Positions 7,818-15,840 of a stretch of DNA of 22,647 nucleotides are shown here, piece by piece. Every line of letters begins with the position of its first letter. Position 1 is the stretch's first letter. The translations under genes and the position numbers were made by a program. The DNA lies in NCBI GenBank assembly GCA_030611945.1, contig JAUWOV010000023.1, positions 1 to 22,647 of the forward strand, written 5' to 3'. This DNA comes from a bacterium (GTDB taxonomy: Bacteria; JAHJDO01). The notes beneath the pieces are model-generated. The model did not search any database, was not told the origin of the DNA, and saw only the letters and a program-made list of their open reading frames with translations.

Positions 7818-9269
7818 ATGTCTAAACGAAAACCGAATATCTTGTTCTTGCTTACTGATCAGCACAGAACCGACGCAATTGGGGCATATGGTGCGCAGGT
7901 CTGCAAAACGCCGAATATTGACAAGTTAGCTTCCGAGGGGGTAACCTTTGACAAAGCCTATACTGCCTGTCCCGTGTGTTCCCCAACACGGGCGAGCATA
8001 TTAACCGGTCAGTATCCGCATACTCATGGAATGACGATCAATATTGAGAATAAAGCTTGCGGAATACCGGAAATTCCGAACGATTCGGGCTTGCTGAGTG
8101 CCCGTTTGCGCGAGGCGGGCTATCAGTTGGGGTATGCCGGCAAGTGGCATCTCGGCGACGAACGGCTTCCGCGTCATCTCGGTTTCCATGGCGACAATTT
8201 TCCGGGGCACGGAGATGGCGGCTTTAAGTTTTCGGAATATAAGGAGTATCTTGCGCTTAATGGTTTTGAGCACGCATTTATTGAAGGCCCGTTTCGGTCC
8301 ACTCAGCGCCATGGAACGCTCTCTGGACCAGAGGAGTCAACTGTTCCATATTTTCTCGCCGAAAACACCATTTCTCTTCTGAAACAGTTTGCTTCGGACT
8401 GCAGGGGAAAACCACAGCCATTTTTTATGTGGACGAATTTCTGGGGACCGCATGCGCCGTACTACGCACCAAAGAATTATGTTGACATGTATCGCAACGA
8501 GGACATACCTCCCTGGTCCAACTATGATGATCCGTGCGTGAACAAGCCGCGCATACATCGCGACAAGGTGCCTGTTGAAGCTCGTGAAAAAGGATGGGAC
8601 TTTTGGCGAGAGAGTCTGGTTCACTACTATGCGTTCACTACGCTAATTGACGCTCAGATCGGACGGATACTTACCGAACTTGATAAACTTGGTTTGGTCG
8701 ATGACACACTGGTAATTTTTTCGGCCGACCATGGAGAATCACTTGGCATGCATGGTGGAATGATGGACAAGGCACATTCCATGTATGAAGAGACAACGCA
8801 TATTCCTTTCATTATACGGGCTCCATTCATGAAATCTACCGAACAGGGTACCCGCGAAGACGCGTTTATCTCACTCGTGGATTTTGCTCCCACTTGTTCA
8901 GAGTTTGCCGGGCTTTCGGTTCCTTCCTCCATGCAGGGAATGAGCGTGCTCCCCTTGCTTGAAAGTGACTCAAGAAAGGGCTGGCGCGACACACTCGTCG
9001 CGGAATGTCACGGGCTCGCCGGCGCACTTTTTGCTCAACGCATGGTGCGGCGCGGGAGCGAGAAATATGTTTATAACTGCGGGGACGTGGACGAATACTA
9101 TGACCTGGCAAACGACCCATATGAGCTAAACAACCGCATAGACGATTCCGACTGCGCGAAAAAAATTCGCGAGATGCGGGAAATTCTGCTTGACTGGATG
9201 GATCAAACAGGGGATGACATCAAGTATTATCTAACAAATCGAATGGGCTGTAATGTTGGGGGAGTTTAA
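7818..9269 (+). CDS. Sulfatase 1 (type I, formylglycine-dependent, cytosolic)
   Basis: This 483-residue arylsulfatase-superfamily enzyme hydrolyses sulfate esters. It opens with KPNILFLLTDQHR, where Asp14 is a calcium ligand. The active-site motif VCSPTRASILTG has Cys54 as the residue to be converted to formylglycine and Arg58 as its partner. SADHGESLGMHG (Asp304, His305) completes the metal site. There is no signal peptide. GAGGTG at 7808-7813, overlapping the ceramidase stop, is the Shine-Dalgarno. Base composition stands out: the 60-base lines counted run at about 47-68% G+C (9001-9060 has 41 of 60), while a line from the preceding gene (7621-7680) has 17 of 60. That suggests recent acquisition. 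Its last codons (CNVGGV) fall inside the right copy of the 31-bp repeat. Sulfatase identity is secure; the sulfated substrate is unknown. Confidence 0.93.
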   Translation: MSKRKPNILFLLTDQHRTDAIGAYGAQVCKTPNIDKLASEGVTFDKAYTACPVCSPTRASILTGQYPHTHGMTINIENKACGIPEIPNDSGLLSARLREAGYQLGYAGKWHLGDERLPRHLGFHGDNFPGHGDGGFKFSEYKEYLALNGFEHAFIEGPFRSTQRHGTLSGPEESTVPYFLAENTISLLKQFASDCRGKPQPFFMWTNFWGPHAPYYAPKNYVDMYRNEDIPPWSNYDDPCVNKPRIHRDKVPVEAREKGWDFWRESLVHYYAFTTLIDAQIGRILTELDKLGLVDDTLVIFSADHGESLGMHGGMMDKAHSMYEETTHIPFIIRAPFMKSTEQGTREDAFISLVDFAPTCSEFAGLSVPSSMQGMSVLPLLESDSRKGWRDTLVAECHGLAGALFAQRMVRRGSEKYVYNCGDVDEYYDLANDPYELNNRIDDSDCAKKIREMREILLDWMDQTGDDIKYYLTNRMGCNVGGV

Positions 9270-9281
9270 AATTCATAATGA
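9251..9281 (+). repeat. 31-bp direct repeat, right copy
   Basis: This copy matches 4284-4314 at 29 of 31 bases. Here it encodes the end of sulfatase 1, provides the GGGGGAG Shine-Dalgarno, and supplies the ATG (9278) of the TIM/PHP fusion gene. The two copies are 4967 bp apart and enclose exactly four genes: aminotransferase, isomerase, ceramidase-like enzyme and sulfatase 1. Confidence 0.85.
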
Positions 9282-12049
9282 ATAATTGTATTGTTTGCGC
9301 GCAGGCTAATTTCAATAATGGGTTAAGCTTTCAGAAGCTTGATAATCTCAGGGATTCAAAAATTAACAAAATTGAGATATCCTGTGGTGCTGCTCCTGGA
9401 AAAGGACACGTTAGTATCCATAATCCTGACAAACATATAATAAACTTCAGTAAGCAGGTTGCTGATAAAGGTTATGCGGTTGATGTTTTGCATATAGATG
9501 ATGAGATTTTCAGCAGTGATAGTGCTGAAAGGATTATTGCAGATGGTAAAAACAGCCTTTTGCTGTTGGATAAGGTAATAAGTTTTGCCAAACTTCTCAA
9601 TGCCCCGGTTATAAGATGGAGGAGCGCGTTATTGGAAAAAACTCTGCTTACAAGCCAGTTGCGGAAAAGCCTGATTGCTTTTTTCATGGAACTTGGCAGG
9701 CATAGCCGGGAGAAGGGAATAGATTTCGGGCTGGAGCCTCCGGACGGGTGTTTGCTGGAAATTAATGAAACAATGGAATTTTTTTCGGAAATAGGAAACC
9801 AGTCCATAGGTTTTTGTTTTAATCCTGCCAAGTTTTTGTTTTCCGGTGTAGGAAGCGAAAGGAAGATGGTTAGAAAGTATGATGATCATTTGAACAGGGA
9901 CGGAATACGGCGATGGTATACTGAAGATGATCTAAAAAAAATTAACGGCATGAATGACATTGACCGCACACCACTACGCAAAATCATAAAATGTTTCTAT
10001 CTGGTTAATTACAAAAAAAACGGAAACTTATACACACCATGCAATATCTGGGAAGGGATAATAGATAACCTGTTGCTAATGGGCCAGCTTTGTACCCATA
10101 ATGGTCGGCTGCCTGCCAATAATCATATCATAATTGATGACCCTGGTCTGGCGCGATGTTATAAAACCGGTCATCTGGAGTTCGGGGCAAAATGTTTTCT
10201 TGATAAAGTCATTGAAAAGGTAAATTCAAAATATGATTTGAATTATGACTTGAGTTCTATGACTGATCTTTGCGCGAAAATAGAACCATGTACGGCTATT
10301 TCATGGCAAATGGAGACATTAAAGATTAAGATGACAGTGGGGGAAAGCAGTATCAGTCCTGGGGGAATGGTTAAAATCCAGTTCCGTAAAAGGGCGCGGG
10401 GAGGAAATCCGCAGATTGCCGATCCTGCCGGTAACGGATATGTTACGGCTGTTGCCTCGCGCAAAGAGACTTGTATTGAAAGATTTGTCTCCCCCAGCCC
10501 CCAGCCGACTATTTTATTGCAGATAAATAATGCCGAACTGGTAAAGGGTAATGAAATAGAGGTCATTATCGGAGATAAAAAATATGGCGGTAAAGGCATT
10601 CAAATGGAACCATTCCCCTTAACACAGCAGATAACAGTCGCTGTAGACAATAATGGAACAGGGCGTTTCCTGCTTATTGAGAAACTTCCTGTTTTGAAAA
10701 CGGTTGGCGGTAAAGCGGAAAAAATCTGCGTGTTATGTCCTTCAACTGTTAAGACGGGGGAACCTTTTAACGTAGGGACTATTGCCGAGGACAGCCGCGG
10801 ATATCCCGCGCATGAATATCAAGGTATAATTAAATTAGAAGATCAGGACGGCTTGGATATTGTTGATCAAAGTGGATCGCCCACAAACCGTCAATTTGAC
10901 AATCAAAATTTCAAGTCAGTTATTAATCGTGAGGGTATTTATTATTTGTCAGTAAAGGATGATGATTCAGGTTTGAACGGTATTAGCAATCCGATAATCT
11001 GTTCTGAAAATGTTGATAATAATATTTTCTGGGGCGACATTCATGCGCACTCCACTATTTCCGATGGCGCCAATTCCATAGATTTTCTATATGAATATGC
11101 CAGATATAGTGCCAAACTTGATTTCGCGGCAGCGGCTGATCACGGAAGTCTGTTTAATAATTCCGCGTGGGAAGAGACAAAAAAGACCATAAACAAATAC
11201 CATGAAAACGGCAAGTTTGCAGCTCTGTTAGGCTCTGAATATAATCCAAAAGATGGTCACAAAAATATCTGTTTCAGCAACCTGGATGTACCGTCTTTGG
11301 AAATAGAGAAAGCAGGGCAAATAGAGAACGTATGGGAACATCTTAAGCAGCACAAAGGCCTTCTTATTCATCATCAAATGGCTACTGTTCCCAAATCTTT
11401 GGTTGATTGGGATCATTGCAATCCAAAGGTAGAAAGACTGATGGAAATAGTTTCATGTCATGGGAATAATGAGAACAAAAGGACTACGTCAAAACTATAT
11501 TCTGTTAACGAAGGACATTATGTTCAGGATGCTTTAGCCAGAGGATATAGATTTGGGTTTTGCGCATCATCGGATACGCATGACAGTCATTGCGGATACA
11601 CTCCTTATGGAAAATACAAATATTCTCCACTGGTAGCGGTTTTTGCCAAAACACTTGATCGAGATTCAATATTTGATGCATTATGGAATAGAAGATGTTA
11701 CGCCACAACAGGCGCAAGGATAATACTTAATTTTAAACTAAACGGACATCTTATGGGGGAAGAGATAAAAATAAACGAAAAAATATATATAAGAAATATA
11801 GAGATAAAGGTGATAGGTACTGAGAAAATTGAGCAAATAGATATCATAAGAAATAATAATGATATATATTCCCATAAAGGCAAGTCGGATATGGAAGAAA
11901 TTAAATGGCGGGACAAGGATAATATTGATACAATTTCGTTTTTTGATAAAAACCGAAATGCACCATTTGTCTTTTATTACATTCGGGTAACTCAATCAGA
12001 TGGCGAAATGGCATGGAGCAGTCCGATATGGATATCTCCGGCAGTGTAA
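9278..12049 (+). CDS. Fusion of a TIM-barrel sugar isomerase-like domain and a PHP-like DUF3604 domain
   Basis: This 923-residue protein joins two enzyme-like modules. Residues 1 to about 320 look like a xylose isomerase-type barrel: Glu153 in GLEPPDG stands at a metal position, but the usual Asp-Pro-Ala motif reads FNPAKF with Asn182, so the metal site may be altered. A beta-rich linker covers about 345-580. From about 583 comes a DUF3604/PHP-type metallohydrolase: WGDIHAHS (Asp587, His589, His591), AADHGS (Asp621, His622), LIHHQ, and SSDTHDSH (Asp766, His768, His771). PHP-type sites hold two or three metals and hydrolyse phosphate or related esters. There is no signal peptide. The start is fixed by GGGGGAG overlapping the sulfatase 1 stop. 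It lies between sulfatase genes, so a role in breaking down a sulfated or phosphorylated sugar is plausible but unproven. Confidence 0.8.
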   Translation: MNNCIVCAQANFNNGLSFQKLDNLRDSKINKIEISCGAAPGKGHVSIHNPDKHIINFSKQVADKGYAVDVLHIDDEIFSSDSAERIIADGKNSLLLLDKVISFAKLLNAPVIRWRSALLEKTLLTSQLRKSLIAFFMELGRHSREKGIDFGLEPPDGCLLEINETMEFFSEIGNQSIGFCFNPAKFLFSGVGSERKMVRKYDDHLNRDGIRRWYTEDDLKKINGMNDIDRTPLRKIIKCFYLVNYKKNGNLYTPCNIWEGIIDNLLLMGQLCTHNGRLPANNHIIIDDPGLARCYKTGHLEFGAKCFLDKVIEKVNSKYDLNYDLSSMTDLCAKIEPCTAISWQMETLKIKMTVGESSISPGGMVKIQFRKRARGGNPQIADPAGNGYVTAVASRKETCIERFVSPSPQPTILLQINNAELVKGNEIEVIIGDKKYGGKGIQMEPFPLTQQITVAVDNNGTGRFLLIEKLPVLKTVGGKAEKICVLCPSTVKTGEPFNVGTIAEDSRGYPAHEYQGIIKLEDQDGLDIVDQSGSPTNRQFDNQNFKSVINREGIYYLSVKDDDSGLNGISNPIICSENVDNNIFWGDIHAHSTISDGANSIDFLYEYARYSAKLDFAAAADHGSLFNNSAWEETKKTINKYHENGKFAALLGSEYNPKDGHKNICFSNLDVPSLEIEKAGQIENVWEHLKQHKGLLIHHQMATVPKSLVDWDHCNPKVERLMEIVSCHGNNENKRTTSKLYSVNEGHYVQDALARGYRFGFCASSDTHDSHCGYTPYGKYKYSPLVAVFAKTLDRDSIFDALWNRRCYATTGARIILNFKLNGHLMGEEIKINEKIYIRNIEIKVIGTEKIEQIDIIRNNNDIYSHKGKSDMEEIKWRDKDNIDTISFFDKNRNAPFVFYYIRVTQSDGEMAWSSPIWISPAV

Positions 12050-12070
12050 TGGTTAAAATTATAAAAATGC

Positions 12071-12076
12071 AAGGAG
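12071..12076 (+). promoter_or_regulatory. Shine-Dalgarno that decides the sulfatase 2 start
   Basis: AAGGAG lies 1 nt before an ATG at 12078 and 10 nt before an in-frame ATG at 12087. Only the second spacing allows normal ribosome positioning, and starting there leaves the N-terminus MQKKKPNF, which matches the other two sulfatases. Confidence 0.7.
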
Positions 12077-12086
12077 TATGTTAATT

Positions 12087-13451
12087 ATGCAAAAGAAAAA
12101 ACCTAATTTTATATTTATATTTGTGGATGATCTTGGGTGGGGGGATTTGGGCTGCTATGGTAATCCCATAGTAAAAACACCGAATTTAGATAAAATGGCT
12201 TGTAACGGCATCCGCTTTACCCAAAGTTATGTGAATGCGCCAATGTGTTCTCCTTCGCGGGCAGCTATAATCACCGGGCATTTTCCTTCAAGACATGGAA
12301 TTCATTACTGGATGGACAGAAAACATAACGCAAAAATAGGCATGCCGGAATATCTGGATCCTGAAGTATATACTTTGCCGAAACTCCTTCAACAATCCGG
12401 TTATGCTACAGCCCATTTCGGGAAATGGCATATTGGAGAAGGTCCTGATGCTCCACAGGTCGCTGACTACGGTTTTGACGAAACACGGATCATCTGTCAA
12501 GGCAATGGTCCCGGCTACGGTGTTCCGGCGAATCACCATCAGGGGACAGAGATGATTGTTGATTCCGCCATTGATTTTATTGGCCGGAACAAAGACAAAC
12601 CGTTTTTCGTCAATGTTTGGCCGCGAGACGTACACGCTGCCTTGGATCCTTCTCTTGACGCCTTATCACGATACAGTCATTTAGCTTCTGAAGGTAAATA
12701 CAAAACAGCAATGCAGGTTTACTATGCGGCAATTACTGAAATGGACAGGCAGATAGGCCGTCTTTTAGATTATCTTGATTCGGAAAAACTTGATGAAGAT
12801 ACCATTGTAATCTTTTCCAGTGATAATGGCCCGGAAGAATATTTTGTTGTACACGCAAATCATCATAATGCGGGCAGCACAGGAGCATTCAGAGGACGAA
12901 AAATGAGCCTGTACGAAGGAGGTATTCGCATGCCCTTTATACTACAGTGGAAAAATCACACCCCTGTAAATAAAATTGATAATAAGAGTGTTATCAGCGG
13001 CATAGATTTACTCCCCACATTTTGTCATCTTGCAAATGTTCCCTTGCCGGAAGATTACCATCCTGACGGTGAAAATATCACAGATTGTTTTTTGGGAAAG
13101 AATTTCACGAGAAGCAAGGAACTGTATTGGGAGTGGCGTGTTGAGCGTGAACTTACCACGAGTCCAAGCGCGCATGTAAGTCCCCGTATTGCTATACGTG
13201 ATAAAGAGTACAAATTATTATTTAATCCGGATAACAGCAGAACTGAATTATATAATATTCCCGAACAGCCAATGGAGCTGCATAGTATTGCTGAAAAGCA
13301 TCTGGAAATAGTGGAAAACATGAAACAAAAAGCCTTGAAATGGGCAAAAACCCTTCCTGATATACCTATTGCCGACAACTCTGGAACAGCGCCTGTTATG
13401 TGGCCATTAAAAATTGATCCCTCTGAACTTGCTGACCCGGATTTTGATTAA
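12087..13451 (+). CDS. Sulfatase 2 (type I, formylglycine-dependent, cytosolic)
   Basis: This 454-residue sulfatase carries PNFIFIFVDDLGWGDLGCYG at the N-terminus (paired Asp metal ligands). The motif MCSPSRAAIITG has Cys54 as the formylglycine precursor and Arg58 as its partner. SSDNGPEEY forms the second metal-binding strand, and the later GAFRGRKMSLYEGGIRMPF is the classic C-terminal sulfatase signature. Asp-Asn in place of the Asp-His seen in sulfatases 1 and 3 places it in the arylsulfatase A-like branch, so it likely acts on a different sulfate position or sugar. No signal peptide is present. I place the start at 12087 rather than the in-frame ATG at 12078 because of the Shine-Dalgarno spacing. 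The gap to the previous stop is 37 nt. Confidence 0.92.
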   Translation: MQKKKPNFIFIFVDDLGWGDLGCYGNPIVKTPNLDKMACNGIRFTQSYVNAPMCSPSRAAIITGHFPSRHGIHYWMDRKHNAKIGMPEYLDPEVYTLPKLLQQSGYATAHFGKWHIGEGPDAPQVADYGFDETRIICQGNGPGYGVPANHHQGTEMIVDSAIDFIGRNKDKPFFVNVWPRDVHAALDPSLDALSRYSHLASEGKYKTAMQVYYAAITEMDRQIGRLLDYLDSEKLDEDTIVIFSSDNGPEEYFVVHANHHNAGSTGAFRGRKMSLYEGGIRMPFILQWKNHTPVNKIDNKSVISGIDLLPTFCHLANVPLPEDYHPDGENITDCFLGKNFTRSKELYWEWRVERELTTSPSAHVSPRIAIRDKEYKLLFNPDNSRTELYNIPEQPMELHSIAEKHLEIVENMKQKALKWAKTLPDIPIADNSGTAPVMWPLKIDPSELADPDFD

Positions 13452-13501
13452 AAAGACAGTTCTCGAGAAATCCACGCAGGTGGAAAATATAGGAGATTGC
13501 A

Positions 13502-15013
13502 ATGAATAAAAAACCAAATATCTTACTGATTACAAGTGATCAGCAGCATTGGAATACACTTGGCATAACCAATAAGGAAATCAAAACGCCAAATCTTGAC
13601 CGACTCGCAAAGCAGGGAACTGTCTTTACCCGCGCTTATTGTCCGAATCCAACCTGTACACCGACGCGCGCATCCATTATAACAGGCAAATATCCCAGTC
13701 AGCATGGCGCATGGTCATTAGGTACCAAGCTTCCGGAGAACGAACATACAGCAGGGGTGATTTTTGGAAATAACGGATATAAAACAGCCTTGGTCGGCAA
13801 GGCGCATTTCCAGCCAACTAAAAGCACTGAAGAGTTCTCGTCTCTTGAATCAATGCCTATATTGCAGGATCTGGAATTCTGGAAAAAATTTAAAGGACCA
13901 TTCTATGGTTTTGACCATGTTGAATTGGCAAGAAATCACACAGATGAAGCGCATATCGGTCAGCATTATGCGATCTGGATGAAAGAAAAAGGATGTAAGA
14001 ACTGGCGTGACTACTTCTGTAAACCCACTGGAAACAGCGAGAAACAATTACATAAATGGAATATACCTGAGAAATATCATTACGATACCTGGATTGCAGA
14101 ACGTACTAATTCTCTTATGGAAGAATACAATAATAACGAAGAATCTTTCTTTCTCTGGGCAAGCTTTTTAGACCCTCATCCTTCTTATCTTGTTCCTGAA
14201 CCATGGGATACAATGTATGACCCTGAAAAGATAACTGTTCCTACAATTACCAAAGGAGAGCATGACAATAATCCGCCGCACTTTAAATTAACTCAGCAGA
14301 AAAATCCTGATTTTTCTCCATGGCAGGAGCCTGATGGTAATAGCTGTCATGGTTTCCACTCACACATCCATGACAAAAAGAATTTAGCCAAAAACATAGC
14401 AGTTTATTACGGCATGGTCAGTCTTATGGATAAATATATAGGCAGGATTCTGGATAAGCTGGAAGAATTGGGATTAGCGGAAAACACACTCGTTGTTTTC
14501 ACTACAGACCACGGGCATTTTTACGGTCAGCATGGTCTGATTGCCAAGGGACCTTTTCATTATGAAGACATGATCAAACTTCCATTTATTACACGTTTCC
14601 CGGGAAGAGTTCCTGCTGGTAAACAGTCCGATTCGTTACAGTCGCTTGTTGATCTTGCCCCAACATTTTTGAGCGCAGCTGGAATTGATATCCCCAGGGG
14701 AATGGCAGGTATAAACCAAAGAGATGTCTGGTTTGGGAAAAAGGAAGGGATCAGAGAGCATGTTATTGTTGAAAACAGACATCAACCAACAACCATTCAT
14801 GTAAAAACATATGTTGATAAAAGATATAAGATTACAGTGTATTACAATCAGAAATATGGAGAATTGTTTGATCTTGGAAAAGACCCTCAGGAAATCAATA
14901 ATCTATGGAATAAGAAAGAATATTCTGAACTCAAAGCAAAACTAATAATGAAATTACTTTTTGCGGAAATGGGCAAGGAACCCTTATGGATGCCTAGAAT
15001 TGCAGGGGCCTAA
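13502..15013 (+). CDS. Sulfatase 3 (type I, formylglycine-dependent, cytosolic)
   Basis: This 503-residue sulfatase opens with KPNILLITSDQQHWNTLG and carries TCTPTRASIITGKYPSQHG, with Cys52 as the formylglycine precursor and Arg56 as its partner. TTDHGHFYGQHG supplies the Asp-His metal pair, and the tail shows the usual ELFDLGKDPQEINNLW pattern. It resembles sulfatase 1 more than sulfatase 2 in its Ser/Thr-Asp-Gln opening and Asp-His-Gly motif, but its sequence and composition (lower G+C) differ, so it is not a recent copy. AGGAG at 13491-13495 lies 6 nt before the ATG. It has no signal peptide. It is the last gene of the catabolic cluster; no hairpin terminator was found in the 65 nt that follow. 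Confidence 0.93.
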   Translation: MNKKPNILLITSDQQHWNTLGITNKEIKTPNLDRLAKQGTVFTRAYCPNPTCTPTRASIITGKYPSQHGAWSLGTKLPENEHTAGVIFGNNGYKTALVGKAHFQPTKSTEEFSSLESMPILQDLEFWKKFKGPFYGFDHVELARNHTDEAHIGQHYAIWMKEKGCKNWRDYFCKPTGNSEKQLHKWNIPEKYHYDTWIAERTNSLMEEYNNNEESFFLWASFLDPHPSYLVPEPWDTMYDPEKITVPTITKGEHDNNPPHFKLTQQKNPDFSPWQEPDGNSCHGFHSHIHDKKNLAKNIAVYYGMVSLMDKYIGRILDKLEELGLAENTLVVFTTDHGHFYGQHGLIAKGPFHYEDMIKLPFITRFPGRVPAGKQSDSLQSLVDLAPTFLSAAGIDIPRGMAGINQRDVWFGKKEGIREHVIVENRHQPTTIHVKTYVDKRYKITVYYNQKYGELFDLGKDPQEINNLWNKKEYSELKAKLIMKLLFAEMGKEPLWMPRIAGA

Positions 15014-15042
15014 TAAGAGAAAGGCAAGCGAGGTTGATACGT

Positions 15043-15071
15043 TTGACGGTGCTGCAACATTAAAGTATAAT
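15043..15071 (+). promoter_or_regulatory. Near-consensus promoter giving a leaderless exporter mRNA
   Basis: TTGACG (15043-15048) and TATAAT (15066-15071) are separated by exactly 17 bp. The A of the exporter's ATG (15079) lies 8 nt after the -10 box, a normal transcription start position. No Shine-Dalgarno precedes the ATG (the preceding bases are CCCTTTT). The mRNA should therefore begin at or within a base or two of the start codon. Confidence 0.7.
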
Positions 15072-15078
15072 CCCTTTT

Positions 15079-15840
15079 ATGTATTATTTATTGGCTCCTT
15101 TAGCAGGTATATTCGTAGGAATTGAATCAGGTCTGTTAGGCATGGGAGGAGGTTCAATTCTTGTTCCTGTTTTGCTGTTTGTCTTCCGACTGCCAATTAA
15201 AGAGGCAATTGGAACAAGTTTATGTATAATTGTGCTCACTGCTTTCTCAGGAATAATTGTACATTGGAAGGAAAAACAGGTTAATCTAAAACTTGCCATT
15301 GTCATGGCTTTAACCGGAGTTATTGGTGCCCAGCTTGGAGCTTACCTTAATAAGATCACTCCCGATAACATAATTAAGCTTATATTTACAATCGTTGTAA
15401 TTATATTCGGTTTTAAAATGTGGATAGGGACAAATAACGGAGGGAAAGAAACTTTCGCTACCAATACTTCCAACATAACATTTAATAAATCATTTGCATT
15501 AATCCTTGGGCTAATTGCTGGAACCGCTTCCGGTCTGCTTGGCATAGGAGGAGCGTTGATCATGCTTCCTATGATGCACATATTCTTACATATTCCTATG
15601 AATATATGTGTTGGAACCTCTCTTTTCGTTGTATTCTTTAATTCTCTTTCAGGCGCATTTGGATATATAGCCAGAGGAGATGCGAATTTGAAACTTGCAA
15701 TTTTTATAGCTGTTGGCTCAGTTGCTGCCGCTCCTTTTGGCGCAAAATTAAGCGTAAAGATTTCACGGGAAAAACTAAGAAAAATATTTGCTGTTGTTCT
15801 TGCGCTTGCCGGGATAGCTATATTGTTTAAGAAGGTATGA
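15079..15840 (+). CDS. TauE/SafE (TSUP) family anion exporter
   Basis: This 253-residue integral membrane protein has about seven to eight hydrophobic segments. The glycine-rich TSUP motif occurs twice, once per half: SGLLGMGGGSILVPVLL near the start and SGLLGIGGALIMLPMM at about 155-170, the usual internal duplication. Family members export sulfite, sulfoacetate or related organosulfur anions, although many have no known substrate. Placement right after three sulfatase genes fits a role in clearing sulfur oxyanions from the cytosol (inference), but it has its own promoter and overlaps waaA, so the link is not operonic by sequence alone. The start is the first residue of the conserved hydrophobic helix and coincides with the predicted transcript start. 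Confidence 0.85.
   Translation: MYYLLAPLAGIFVGIESGLLGMGGGSILVPVLLFVFRLPIKEAIGTSLCIIVLTAFSGIIVHWKEKQVNLKLAIVMALTGVIGAQLGAYLNKITPDNIIKLIFTIVVIIFGFKMWIGTNNGGKETFATNTSNITFNKSFALILGLIAGTASGLLGIGGALIMLPMMHIFLHIPMNICVGTSLFVVFFNSLSGAFGYIARGDANLKLAIFIAVGSVAAAPFGAKLSVKISREKLRKIFAVVLALAGIAILFKKV

Noticed and set aside
12078-12086. ATG at 12078 as the start of sulfatase 2
   Set aside because: The Shine-Dalgarno would sit only 1 nt away; the ATG at 12087 has proper spacing and matches sibling N-termini.
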